This document shows, piece by piece, positions 15,729 to 22,830 of a stretch of DNA of 36,602 nt. This DNA is from Nitrospira lenta (GTDB lineage Bacteria; Nitrospirota; Nitrospiria; Nitrospirales; Nitrospiraceae), in contig CAMBDY010000019.1 of NCBI GenBank assembly GCA_945865525.1, forward strand, positions 1 to 36,602, read 5' to 3'. Made by a program: the position numbers and the translations under genes. Below the pieces are notes generated by a model that did no database searches, was not told the origin of the DNA, and saw only the letters and a list, made by a program, of their open reading frames with translations. How positions within the stretch are numbered: position 1 is the stretch's first letter; each line of letters begins with the position of its first letter.

Positions 15729-16025
15729 CTATTGGACGGCTACCCGGAGTCCCCCCCCCGCCAGTTTGGCGGCGATGTTATCCGCTTGTTCTCGTGCACC
15801 CGAAAATACGATGGCTTCGCCATCATGGTCGATCTTCCAGGCTAGTTCGAAAGCCTTCGAGCTGGTCATGCCTGGAATGTGTTGGCAAAAGAGGGCAACC
15901 ACTTGCTGGTAGGTGTGGCACTCGCAGTTGAACACAATCACACGGGCGTCGAGCCCAATATTGGTACTGGTGGTGGTGATCTCTTTCGAGATCGGGGGTG
16001 CGAAGGGAGTCTTAGTGCCGGCCAT
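15729..16025 (-). CDS. clpS: Divergent ClpS-type ATP-dependent protease adaptor
   Basis: A 98-residue protein from the ATG at 16025. It aligns by eye with ClpS, the adaptor that delivers N-degron substrates to ClpAP. VIVFNCECHTYQQV corresponds to the E. coli segment VILVNDDYTPMEFV, and KIDHDGEAIVFSG corresponds to the AVHYQGKAICG segment. The conserved Asn and the later His of the N-degron pocket are kept. The pair of acidic residues after Asn is replaced by Cys-Glu, and the gatekeeper Met by Tyr, so substrate specificity may differ. The coding strand has nine consecutive G near the 3' end (15751-15759). It follows an unknown gene after 32 nt in the same direction, and no clpA is in view. Confidence 0.7.
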   Translation of the reverse strand: MAGTKTPFAPPISKEITTTSTNIGLDARVIVFNCECHTYQQVVALFCQHIPGMTSSKAFELAWKIDHDGEAIVFSGAREQADNIAAKLAGGGLRVAVQ

Positions 16026-16057
16026 AGGGGAGAACTCTAGCAGAATTTGCCGTGACT

Positions 16058-16738
16058 TTAATATCCGGTGCGCACGAGGAGATGGTTCGTCCGTGGCCAA
16101 TGTTCTCGAGCGCAGGATTGCGCATAGAGGGCGAAGTGGGCGGGGGAGTCGGTGACGGGCTGAAGCTGCTGGCCCACTGCCAGGGTCTGCGTGTAGACCA
16201 GCGCGGCGGAGGTCTTCATCAGTGCCAGCCCATATTCGAAGCGATATCCCTCCTCAAGCGTCACGGTCCTTCCGCATAAGCGTCTAACCGTCGCAAGATC
16301 GTACTCCTCGTGTTTGAACGAATCGTTCATGAGGTGGAGGAGTGCGGCAGGCCCGGGGACGAGCTTGTCACCAATACGCAGACTGTGGGCGGGTTCGAAG
16401 AGGCCCCGTTGGAGCTGGCGGTCCTGACGAAACGCGTTATGAAAGCAGGCGCGCCAGAGTGGATCGCGCAGGTCACGATCGACGACGGCTGCAACGGTCG
16501 GTGACAGCGGTCCACTTACATCGTGTCCTTGGCGGAGTCGTCCTGATGCGACAAGGTCAGGAAAGCTCATGCCCATCCGGTCTTGGAAGGCCGTCATCCC
16601 AGACATTGGGGTCACCTGGAGCGCCATGAAGTCGCGAAAGTGGACCGTCGCAAAGCGAGTCAGGAGCCGAGCCAAGGTTTCTGGATGGCAGAGATGAAAG
16701 GGGTAGAAGAGCGCCTGGGTTACTGAAGGTGGTTTCAT
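16058..16738 (-). CDS. Conserved-looking hypothetical protein (226 aa) upstream of clpS-like gene
   Basis: I do not recognise the family. The product is soluble-looking, without signal peptide or membrane helix. It contains several His/Cys/Arg-rich helices (FYPFHLCHPETLARLL, DPLWRACFHNAFRQDRQ) and a C-terminal region with EEGYRFEYGLALMK. Base composition and codon use match its neighbours, which supports a real gene. It ends 32 nt before the ClpS-like start, so the two are probably co-transcribed. A link to proteolysis is only suggested by that context. No good ribosome binding site precedes the ATG at 16738. Confidence 0.6.
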   Translation of the reverse strand: MKPPSVTQALFYPFHLCHPETLARLLTRFATVHFRDFMALQVTPMSGMTAFQDRMGMSFPDLVASGRLRQGHDVSGPLSPTVAAVVDRDLRDPLWRACFHNAFRQDRQLQRGLFEPAHSLRIGDKLVPGPAALLHLMNDSFKHEEYDLATVRRLCGRTVTLEEGYRFEYGLALMKTSAALVYTQTLAVGQQLQPVTDSPAHFALYAQSCAREHWPRTNHLLVRTGY

Positions 16739-16867
16739 TAGAGGGAATCGTGTTTTGTTCGTGGACGGAGGTAGGAGGGACGCGATACGCGGGAAAGACG
16801 TGACGCCAAAGCCCTCTGCGATGCTCGTGTTTTTTGTTCGTCTCGTTTGTCCTGCGCGCGCCCTACG

Positions 16868-17068
16868 TCAAACCGTATCCATGTCAATGACCTCTGTGGC
16901 GTCCCACAGATTCTTGGTCTCTGCATCGGCCAGGTCTTTTACTCGATCCTCTTCCGTCTCTTGGCCGAACGAAGCCATTTTGACTGACCGGGTCGTCACC
17001 TTTTCAGGAACTGCCACCACCACTGGCCGTCGTGTGCGCTTCTTGGCTGGATCCATATTAACTGGCAT
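16868..17068 (-). CDS. Small hypothetical protein (66 aa)
   Basis: A short charged protein starting MPVNMDPAKKRTRRP at the ATG at 17068, with a strong GGAGG 5 nt upstream that selects this start over an in-frame ATG at 17107. The N-terminal third is basic (KKRTRRP); the C-terminal half is acidic and helical (EEDRVKDLADAETKNLWDATEVIDMDTV). There is no signal peptide. The excellent ribosome binding site is the main support. I do not recognise a family and propose no function. It lies 90 nt downstream of hemW on the same strand. Confidence 0.6.
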   Translation of the reverse strand: MPVNMDPAKKRTRRPVVVAVPEKVTTRSVKMASFGQETEEDRVKDLADAETKNLWDATEVIDMDTV

Positions 17069-17158
17069 GGCACCTCCATCGTGATTTGGCGTTAGTGTCC
17101 ACCTCACTCACGCAAAAAGTCAATGGAACACCACGCGAATGCCGGTGGACTTTTCGTG

Positions 17159-18295
17159 CTAGTACAGCTGCTCGGCGATGGTATCGGCCTGAAGCCGGCC
17201 GTGGGCCGACAGTTTGCTGCGCCCTCCGTCCTCTTCAATCAAGTGCTGCGCGAGTAATTGCGCGGTAACCGTCTCATGTCCGTAGTTGGTTGCATGCTGA
17301 TGCAGATGCTGTGAGGGGATGCCTTGAATGAGTCGTAATCCAAAAATCACGGCATCGCGCAGCTGCTCCTCCTTCGACAGTATTGCGCGGTCTTCGTTGG
17401 GAAGGTGCTTGGCCGCGAGGGCGGCGGTATAGGCCGTAAGATCTGCGACGTTGCCAAATCGGGTTCCGCCCAGATAGGACTGGGCGCTGGGGCCTACGCC
17501 CAAGTATTCGCCATTGGTCCAATAGAGCAGATTGTGCCGGCAGGCATAGCCGGGCTTGGCATAGTTGGATACTTCATACCGTTCATACCCAGCGGCGGCG
17601 AGGATCTGTTGTGCCACGTCGTCCATCGTGATTTGCAGCCCTTCGTCGAGCGCAGGACTGCGGTGGCGCTGGATATTGGCGGCGAGTTTGGTGTCCGGTT
17701 CGACGGTGAGGGCATAGCACGACAGGTGCGTGGGCTGCAGCGCAATACAGTCAGTCAGCGATCGTTTCCAGCTTTCCAGGCTTTGACTTGGAAACCCATA
17801 CATCAAGTCAAGGTTGATGTTGATAAAGCCGGCTGCGCGGGCCTGACGCATGGCGGTGACGGTTTCCTCTACCACGCCGGGCCGTCCGATCCGGGTCAGA
17901 TCGCTATCCACCATCGATTCGGCACCAAAGCTCATGCGGGTGACGCCGGCTTGATAGAGTTGCACGAGATTCTGCATGGAGATCGTGGAGGGGTGGGCTT
18001 CAACCGTGATTTCGCAGTCCGAGGCGAGGGGCAGCCGGCTGCGAATTTCAGACAGAATGGCCACGAGTTGCGCCGAGGCCAGAACGGTTGGCGTGCCGCC
18101 GCCAAGATAGACGGATTGGATGGGATGGCCTGCGGCGACATGTTGCTGTGTCGCGAGTCCGATTTCTTGGATGAGGGACTGGACAAAGGTTGTGGCGCGT
18201 CCCTCGCGATGGATCTCGAGGTAGAAAGCACAGAAGTCGCAGCGCTGCCGACAGAAGGGGATGTGGACGTACAGACCGAGGGGAGGCGTGATCAC
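17159..18295 (-). CDS. hemW: HemW-like radical SAM protein (haem chaperone family)
   Basis: A 378-residue radical SAM protein of the oxygen-independent coproporphyrinogen oxidase-like family. The cluster motif is LYVHIPFCRQRCDFC (Cys 15, 19, 22) followed by Ala-Phe, as in HemW rather than the four-cysteine HemN. YLGGGTPTVL is the SAM-binding glycine motif, and RHNLLYWTNGEYLGVGPSA is the HemW C-terminal signature. HemW is thought to insert haem into target proteins. The start is GTG at 18295, overlapping the stop of the upstream gene (GTGA), so translation is coupled. Distinguishing HemW from HemN depends on the motif and on the missing N-terminal extension of HemN. Confidence 0.9.
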   Translation of the reverse strand: MITPPLGLYVHIPFCRQRCDFCAFYLEIHREGRATTFVQSLIQEIGLATQQHVAAGHPIQSVYLGGGTPTVLASAQLVAILSEIRSRLPLASDCEITVEAHPSTISMQNLVQLYQAGVTRMSFGAESMVDSDLTRIGRPGVVEETVTAMRQARAAGFININLDLMYGFPSQSLESWKRSLTDCIALQPTHLSCYALTVEPDTKLAANIQRHRSPALDEGLQITMDDVAQQILAAAGYERYEVSNYAKPGYACRHNLLYWTNGEYLGVGPSAQSYLGGTRFGNVADLTAYTAALAAKHLPNEDRAILSKEEQLRDAVIFGLRLIQGIPSQHLHQHATNYGHETVTAQLLAQHLIEEDGGRSKLSAHGRLQADTIAEQLY

Positions 18296-18573
18296 GGCAG
18301 CGTGAATCCTTGTGGCTTGGCGATGGTCTGCGAAAAGTCCTGCGCGAGGACAATTTCAATTTCATCAGAAGGGGATTTCCCACGATTACGGATGCGGGCC
18401 TGCCAGGATCTGTGCTGACGCAGCGATTCGAAGACGCCCTTGAGTAGATCCGCTTTGATCATTGTTTCCCATTCCCGGACCCACGCCTGGTTGTCTTCTT
18501 CGCCCTCATAGTCGTCTGGGAAGGAGGCCTCCAGACTGAACCGTAAGGTGAATGTTTTTTCTTCTTGGTACAT
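18292..18573 (-). CDS. Hypothetical protein (93 aa) coupled to hemW
   Basis: A small acidic protein (MYQEEKTFTLRFSLEASFPDDYEG) with no signal peptide or membrane segment. It has an N-terminal beta-like stretch, a central helix rich in Glu and Trp (NQAWVREWETMIKADLLKGVF) and a Gly/Pro-containing C-terminal part. I do not recognise a family. Its stop overlaps the hemW GTG start, so the two products are likely made together. Upstream, divergent to it, lies the fmdB gene and its promoter. Confidence 0.65.
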   Translation of the reverse strand: MYQEEKTFTLRFSLEASFPDDYEGEEDNQAWVREWETMIKADLLKGVFESLRQHRSWQARIRNRGKSPSDEIEIVLAQDFSQTIAKPQGFTLP

Positions 18574-18588
18574 ATGTTGCCCCGCAGA

Positions 18589-18617
18589 TTGCGAACTGGT
18601 CGCGCTAATCCTATAAT
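18589..18617 (+). promoter_or_regulatory. Strong sigma70-type promoter for the FmdB-type gene
   Basis: TTGCGA at 18589-18594 and a perfect TATAAT at 18612-18617 with a 17-nt spacer. The predicted start site near 18624 is followed by AAGGAG and the ATG at 18646. Confidence 0.75.
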
Positions 18618-18645
18618 ACGTCGCATATCACAAGGAGTCGACGCT

Positions 18646-18873
18646 ATGCCTATTTTCGAATATGTCTGTGGAGAATGTAAACATCGTTTTGAGCTGCTGG
18701 TCTATGGCTCCACACACGCCGCCTGTCCCAAATGCCAGGCCACGCGGCTTGAGAAACAAATCTCTGGGTTCGGGGTGGGCGGCACGGATGCGTGGGTACT
18801 GCCCGGCAATGGAGGCGGTTCCTGTGGCAGCTGCGGCGATCCGCGTGGCCCTGGTTCCTGTTCCACCAATTGA
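18646..18873 (+). CDS. FmdB family zinc-ribbon protein
   Basis: A 75-residue protein from the ATG at 18646, chosen because AAGGAG lies 8 nt upstream and MPIFEYVC is the universal FmdB/CxxC_CXXC_SSSS beginning. A longer upstream frame is spurious. The zinc ribbon is CGEC (residues 9-12) and CPKC about 24 residues later, followed by a Gly/Ser/Cys-rich tail containing CGSCGDP and a final Cys. Family members are often called regulatory proteins, without firm functional evidence. The next gene begins 2 nt after the stop, implying an operon of two genes. Confidence 0.85.
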   Translation: MPIFEYVCGECKHRFELLVYGSTHAACPKCQATRLEKQISGFGVGGTDAWVLPGNGGGSCGSCGDPRGPGSCSTN

Positions 18874-18875
18874 GC

Positions 18876-19196
18876 ATGGAGTCAGGCGAACCGATTCTCC
18901 AGCGCGCGATTGCTGCGATTTCCCAGTCCGATCCGATCACCAAATTGCTTGAGCAGGTCAAGCTCGGACGGATGAAGCCGACCGATGCAGGATTGAAAGC
19001 CGTGACCGGCTCCTGGCTCGACACCTATCGAAAAACCATCGAGTCTGCCGGCCTCACCAAGCAGGCGCTGCGCCGTCTCGATCCCCATCCGCGCGTGGCC
19101 CTGTTGGTCGAATGTGGCGTATTGACGGAGGCGCAGCAGGACGTGGCGGCCTTGCGCATAAGCTTCGATCGGGCCGTGGCTACTGCACCGGAGTGA
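18876..19196 (+). CDS. Hypothetical helical protein (106 aa) downstream of fmdB-type gene
   Basis: A soluble, mostly helical protein from the ATG at 18876, which follows the FmdB stop after 2 nt. The sequence MESGEPILQRAIAAI, then KLGRMKPTDAGLKAV and LTEAQQDVAALRISFD shows regular amphipathic helices and no membrane segment. No conserved catalytic motif is visible. Tight spacing indicates co-translation with the zinc-ribbon protein. I do not recognise a family. The following 130 nt, up to the convergent FGE-type gene, contain no feature I can support. Confidence 0.65.
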   Translation: MESGEPILQRAIAAISQSDPITKLLEQVKLGRMKPTDAGLKAVTGSWLDTYRKTIESAGLTKQALRRLDPHPRVALLVECGVLTEAQQDVAALRISFDRAVATAPE

Positions 19197-19326
19197 TCCG
19201 TCAGGCCCGCTGAGCGCGCCTGGCAGGACGGGGGCGAGGGGCAACGAGTCGCAGTGTGAATTTCGAGGTTAGTCACTTGTCGAACGTCGAATCGCGCGCT
19301 TCCCAAATACCGTCTATATCCCGTAG

Positions 19327-20214
19327 CTAAAGCGCATCTTTCGCACAGCGCACGCCAGTCCCGCTTGGGCGGCTGTCCATGAGGCCCCAGTCCCGATCGC
19401 TCACACGCAGACTGATGACCGGCTTGAGCCACGATCCGCCGCGCATCCCTTTGATCGCGCCGCGAGAAGGTCCGTGGGGGTCGGTGAGGGGCGCCTCGGC
19501 ATAGTAGTTCGGGTTGTACCAATCCTGCACCCATTCCGCGGCGTTGCCCGCCATGTCATGGAGTCCGTAGGGGCTGACGCTGTCAGGAAAGCTGCCGACT
19601 GGCATTGTGAGGATTTCTCCCTTGAGGCCTTTTTCTTTTGCAATCCTCGCTCCCTCGCCGTTGATCCAGAAGGTCTCCCAATCCGCTCCACTCGAGAAGT
19701 CGATGGTGCGACCAGCCCAATAGCTGGCGCTGTTGGCTTTTGTGAGGTCCCAGTCGTTTCCCCAGGGATAGAGCCGGCCATCCGTTCCACGGGCAGCCTT
19801 CTCCCATTCGGCTTCACGCGGCAGACGTTTACCGGCCCAGGCACAATAGGCGACGGCATCCTCCCAGCTTATATTGACGACGGGATGGTTGCCGATGCCG
19901 GCGATCGGGAGGTTGGATTCCCATAAGGTCGAGGCAGGATTGGCGTTTGCCGGCGCGCGATGACCGGTGGCGTGGACGAATCGTGCGTAGGCATCGTTCG
20001 TGACTTCGTACTGATCGATCCAGAACGGCGCGAGCGTGATGCGGCGCTGGGGCTGTTCGTCGGGTAGGCCATCGCTGCCTGTCGGAGTCCCCATCAGGAA
20101 TTCCCCGGCCGGCACACGCGTCATGTTATCGGCGGCACGCGCGCTGATGACCCATGGCGGCGGGCCGAGTGTGAGAAGGCCGAGTAGGAGCGTGAAAGGA
20201 ATCGACTGGGTCAT
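19327..20214 (-). CDS. Exported formylglycine-generating-enzyme-fold protein (SUMF1/EgtB/PvdO family), catalytic cysteines absent
   Basis: A 295-residue protein with a Sec signal peptide (hydrophobic stretch 5-20, likely cut after SARA, near 27), so periplasmic or secreted. The FGE-sulfatase fold shows as PAGEFLMGT, EVTNDAYARF, HPVVNISWEDAVAYCAWAGKRLP, EAEWEKAARG, YPWGNDWD, VGSFPDSVSPYGLHDMAGNAAEW and RGGSW, ending GTGVRCAKD. The cysteine pair used by true formylglycine-generating enzymes, located between RGGSW and the GFRC-like end, is missing. Sulfatase activation is therefore unlikely, and a binding or other enzymatic role is more plausible. The start overlaps the stop of the upstream gene (ATGA), coupling it to the CADD-like oxidase. 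Confidence 0.85.
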   Translation of the reverse strand: MTQSIPFTLLLGLLTLGPPPWVISARAADNMTRVPAGEFLMGTPTGSDGLPDEQPQRRITLAPFWIDQYEVTNDAYARFVHATGHRAPANANPASTLWESNLPIAGIGNHPVVNISWEDAVAYCAWAGKRLPREAEWEKAARGTDGRLYPWGNDWDLTKANSASYWAGRTIDFSSGADWETFWINGEGARIAKEKGLKGEILTMPVGSFPDSVSPYGLHDMAGNAAEWVQDWYNPNYYAEAPLTDPHGPSRGAIKGMRGGSWLKPVISLRVSDRDWGLMDSRPSGTGVRCAKDAL

Positions 20215-20966
20215 CGAGTGGGCTTGGGCACGCCACAGGCCTTGGCGACGGCGTCGCGATAGGCCTGCCAGAGGGCTAGACCTTTTTTAAGGGCGCCTAG
20301 GACGGCCTGTTGCTGCGGACGCGTCGTGGCGTAGTTCAGCACCATCGCATAGGCGTCATGGCGGTGTCCCGCTTCCACCAGTTGATGGGCGCGAATGAGA
20401 TCCATCGCATCGGGGGTGAGCCCGTGGTATTTCCGGAGCGGGTGGCTTTGGACGATCGCTTCGATTTCCTCGGCGGTCTTCGGCTTGGAGGGATCGGCAA
20501 TTTCTGCACGATCCTTGACGCTACCCTCGACGAAGATGGTTAGAGCCGCCGATCCAACCACCCAATCTCGGCGGTTGGAGACGGTGTCGAGCCAGGCGCG
20601 GTAGCGCTTGCTGGCCGGGAGCAAGTGCACGTTTTCAAAGTCGCGCGCGGGCCATCCGAGGCCGGCCATCATGGTCAGGAATAGCTCGGGGTGGGATTTG
20701 CCCAGCGAGAGTCCCCCAGTGTCTTCCTCGTAAATATTATCGGCCAGCATCCGGCGGACCGGGGCCGGCGGATTTTGTCCGTGAATGCGCGCCAAGAACA
20801 CGGGGAAGTCGCGCACGTAGACGCTGTATTCCTGTTGGAAGTGGCGTTTGAGTTGATCGACGGTGACCGTGCCATCGGCGAGAAACGGCCAGGCCCAATG
20901 GTGCTTACGGTCCATGAGGCGCAAGATTTCTTCGCGGAGTCGGCTTTTTGTTAAGAGGCGAGTCAT
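20211..20966 (-). CDS. CADD/PqqC/TenA-like iron-containing redox enzyme
   Basis: A 251-residue all-helical protein of the haem-oxygenase-like fold. I choose the ATG at 20966 (MTRLLTKSRL); an extension to 21044 would overlap the opposite gene. Candidate metal ligands are Glu80/Glu81, His92, Glu147 and an H-x3-E-x2-H triad (His194, Glu198, His201). This mirrors the E/H/E/HxxxDxxH set of haem-oxygenase-like di-metal oxidases such as CADD, with Glu for Asp. CADD homologues in Chlamydia and Nitrosomonas supply p-aminobenzoate for folate by consuming an own tyrosine; several tyrosines lie near the core (for example 47, 50, 79). That role here is inference; PqqC-like or other oxidative chemistry is also possible. 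Confidence 0.75.
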   Translation of the reverse strand: MTRLLTKSRLREEILRLMDRKHHWAWPFLADGTVTVDQLKRHFQQEYSVYVRDFPVFLARIHGQNPPAPVRRMLADNIYEEDTGGLSLGKSHPELFLTMMAGLGWPARDFENVHLLPASKRYRAWLDTVSNRRDWVVGSAALTIFVEGSVKDRAEIADPSKPKTAEEIEAIVQSHPLRKYHGLTPDAMDLIRAHQLVEAGHRHDAYAMVLNYATTRPQQQAVLGALKKGLALWQAYRDAVAKACGVPKPTR

Positions 20967-21023
20967 GTCTCTTGCCTTCCTGCTGTGGGGCTCGATACAA
21001 TTTGACGGCGCGGAGGTTCTGGA

Positions 21024-21308
21024 ATGCAGCATGTGACGATCCAAAATCCTGAAGATATTCTGTCGATGCTGGCGGAGGTGTCCCTGCAGGGAGAGGGCTT
21101 CGTCACCGACTGCCTCCTGGACTATGTCCTCGAAGAAGGATTCACGGAGCCGATTTTTCTCAACGCCAGCGGGGCCGATCCTGATGCCGCCTACAAAGGG
21201 GAGTCGCCGGCGTGGGCCGTGTACCAGATTCGAGAATGGAAACGTGTGCTAACCATTTCAGGTGGCTCAGGCAAGCCGCGCCGCGTGCAAATTACAGAAA
21301 CGCCGTAG
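21024..21308 (+). CDS. Hypothetical protein (94 aa)
   Basis: A small acidic protein divergent from the CADD-like gene, with a strong GGAGG 7 nt before the ATG at 21024. The sequence has an N-terminal helical part (EDILSMLAEVSLQGEGFVTDCLLDYVLEEGF) and a C-terminal strand-rich part (AWAVYQIREWKRVLTISGGSG). No signal peptide, membrane segment or metal motif is visible. I do not recognise a family. Reality of the gene is supported by the ribosome binding site and composition. Confidence 0.6.
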   Translation: MQHVTIQNPEDILSMLAEVSLQGEGFVTDCLLDYVLEEGFTEPIFLNASGADPDAAYKGESPAWAVYQIREWKRVLTISGGSGKPRRVQITETP

Positions 21309-21329
21309 TGGCGCGGTGAGCATTCGGCG

Positions 21330-21800
21330 CTAGCGTTGCGGGCTCGGGTTGTGCGGATTAGGCGGGGTCTTGGTGGGGAGCCGCTCGCCGGAGCCTTGGA
21401 ACCATCCGCCGAGAAGGCGTCCCTCTTCAAAGTACAAGTAGCGGTGCTTAACGAGCGCCGCACTTTCCCAATCTTCAAAAATCCATTCTTCGCGGCGGAG
21501 ACCTTCTTTGGTGAAGGTTGTGTTGATCGTTTGCGGTCCGCCCCACGCCTTCAACACTTGCTCCTTCGACATGCCCGCCATGACACGATGGTCGGCGATA
21601 TGTTTTTGAAAGTCTGGATCTTTGAGCTGTGCGATCAGCGGCCAGATCACGATGAGGAGCAGAAAAAGCCCCAGCCCCGTGAAGATAATGAGCCGAACTG
21701 GTCGTCGGCAGAGGAAGGGAGTAAGTTCCCCGAGATTAGCTGAAACAGTGCTCATGGGTTCGTGCGTTGCCACGGTGGATGGTAGGGTGACGACGGGCAT
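21330..21800 (-). CDS. Membrane-anchored BamE/SmpA-like domain protein
   Basis: A 156-residue protein (or 141 from the ATG at 21755; neither start has a good ribosome binding site). One hydrophobic helix at about residues 37-57 (LIIFTGLGLFLLLIVIWPLIA) suggests an inner-membrane anchor with a periplasmic C-terminal domain. That domain has the pattern of small BamE/SmpA-fold proteins: MSKEQVLKAWGGPQTINT, then EEWIF, then RYLYFEEGRLLGGW. The tail is Pro/Thr/Asn-rich. BamE itself is a lipoprotein with a lipobox, absent here, so this is a relative by fold rather than BamE. It is in line with another protein of similar motif (21888-22679). Confidence 0.6.
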   Translation of the reverse strand: MPVVTLPSTVATHEPMSTVSANLGELTPFLCRRPVRLIIFTGLGLFLLLIVIWPLIAQLKDPDFQKHIADHRVMAGMSKEQVLKAWGGPQTINTTFTKEGLRREEWIFEDWESAALVKHRYLYFEEGRLLGGWFQGSGERLPTKTPPNPHNPSPQR

Positions 21801-21887
21801 CGTAGCAATGTGACTCGACGCGAGTCAAGGCAACGCGGGGGGCGCCCAGTCGCATCGCGTACGGGGTCGGGTCACGCCGGACGCGCG

Positions 21888-22679
21888 CTACTCGGCGTAC
21901 TTGGGCAGAGGAATTTTTTTCGGAGTAGGCGAGGGCGGCGCCAGGAGGCGCTGGGCGAATTCGCGCGAGTAGGGATTGAGGAGTGGTTCATGCGTGTGCC
22001 GCTGGCGCTGCGTTACGAGGCCGATGCTTTGGGCGCTGATTTCGATACGATCAATGAGGGACGTACCCGTGAGGGACTCCGGTAAGCCTTGCAACGCGAA
22101 AAGCTGGTAGGCCAGGGTCCAGGCGAGCGTGTTTTTGGCGGCTTCTTTCACGATAAAGCGCGCCTGGGCGGATGGGGCGCCCTTGAACAAGAGTACCCAG
22201 ATGTTGGACCGGAAGGCAGGGGCCGTCACCTCGTCTGAGGGATGAAACTCCGGAACGAGGGCTGGAATTTGGGCGAGGGGGACGGCGGGCGAGAATTCAA
22301 TGTCGACGAGACGTATGACTAACGGTCGATCCTCGCTGGCATCGTTGGGGTCGGCGGTGTAACTGAACGAGTAGCGAATGTCGATGCCGTCGCGTTTAAC
22401 GGTGTAGACGTCTTCGCCGTTTTCCGGTGCGATAAGCTTTCGAAAATACTTTTCCCATTCGGCGATCGCGTAGTAGGTGAAGACCCGGAGCGCGGACTTT
22501 CGGTCGCGAACCGCCTGCGGCTGGCCAAGTTTCTGATGCAGCTCCGTTTGGGTCAGCCCGAGGTACCCATCCTCAAAATAGGGTGCGGCGCGGACTGTCT
22601 CAGGATGAACCCAGGCGGCAGTCGAGAGGGCGAGGAGTAGGGCCGTGATGATCGTGGTGGGCGAACGATGCAGGAGCAC
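21888..22679 (-). CDS. Exported protein with SmpA/BamE-like N-terminal motif
   Basis: A 263-residue protein from the GTG at 22679, selected because GGAGAG lies 5 nt upstream and the product then starts with a clean signal peptide (basic LHRSP, hydrophobic TTIITALLLALSTAAW, cleavage near VRAA). After the signal, GYLGLTQTELHQKLGQPQAVRD resembles the BamE-type helix-turn motif, followed by FTYYAIAEWEKYF. The remainder is mixed alpha/beta with no motif I know; the C-terminus is Pro/Lys-rich. An upstream in-frame ATG at 22763 would bury the signal peptide and is rejected. Function unknown; it is probably a periplasmic envelope protein. Confidence 0.65.
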   Translation of the reverse strand: MLLHRSPTTIITALLLALSTAAWVHPETVRAAPYFEDGYLGLTQTELHQKLGQPQAVRDRKSALRVFTYYAIAEWEKYFRKLIAPENGEDVYTVKRDGIDIRYSFSYTADPNDASEDRPLVIRLVDIEFSPAVPLAQIPALVPEFHPSDEVTAPAFRSNIWVLLFKGAPSAQARFIVKEAAKNTLAWTLAYQLFALQGLPESLTGTSLIDRIEISAQSIGLVTQRQRHTHEPLLNPYSREFAQRLLAPPSPTPKKIPLPKYAE

Positions 22680-22751
22680 AGGTTCTCTCCAGCTAGTGGC
22701 GGTATCGTATCGGCGGGTCGTGCCGCTGTCAAGGCGTGAGGATCGGATTGC

Positions 22752-22780
22752 TTGCTGGGGCACGACTCGTCAGTTATGAT
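22752..22780 (+). promoter_or_regulatory. Candidate promoter for metH
   Basis: TTGCTG at 22752-22757 and TATGAT at 22775-22780 with 17 nt between them, 51 nt before the metH start. The -10 is good and the -35 weak. The 67-nt space between the flanking start region and metH is too short for a cobalamin or SAM riboswitch. Confidence 0.4.
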
Positions 22781-22830
22781 GGCGCGGTGCGCTGCAGCAG
22801 TGCAGGCTATTCATTGCGGAGACTCGACGT

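Noticed and set aside
17097-17150. GTCCACC/GGTGGAC inverted repeat as a terminator
   Set aside because: The loop is about 40 nt, and the T-run follows on the plus strand, where no gene precedes it.
17405-18418. Long plus-strand open frame (337 codons) opposite hemW
   Set aside because: It mirrors the codon pattern of hemW, whose radical SAM motifs and coupling to its neighbour are clear. The mirror product is Gly/Asp-rich without recognisable domains.
22680-22830. Cobalamin or SAM riboswitch before metH
   Set aside because: The promoter-to-start distance is about 50 nt and no B12-box or SAM-box sequence is visible.
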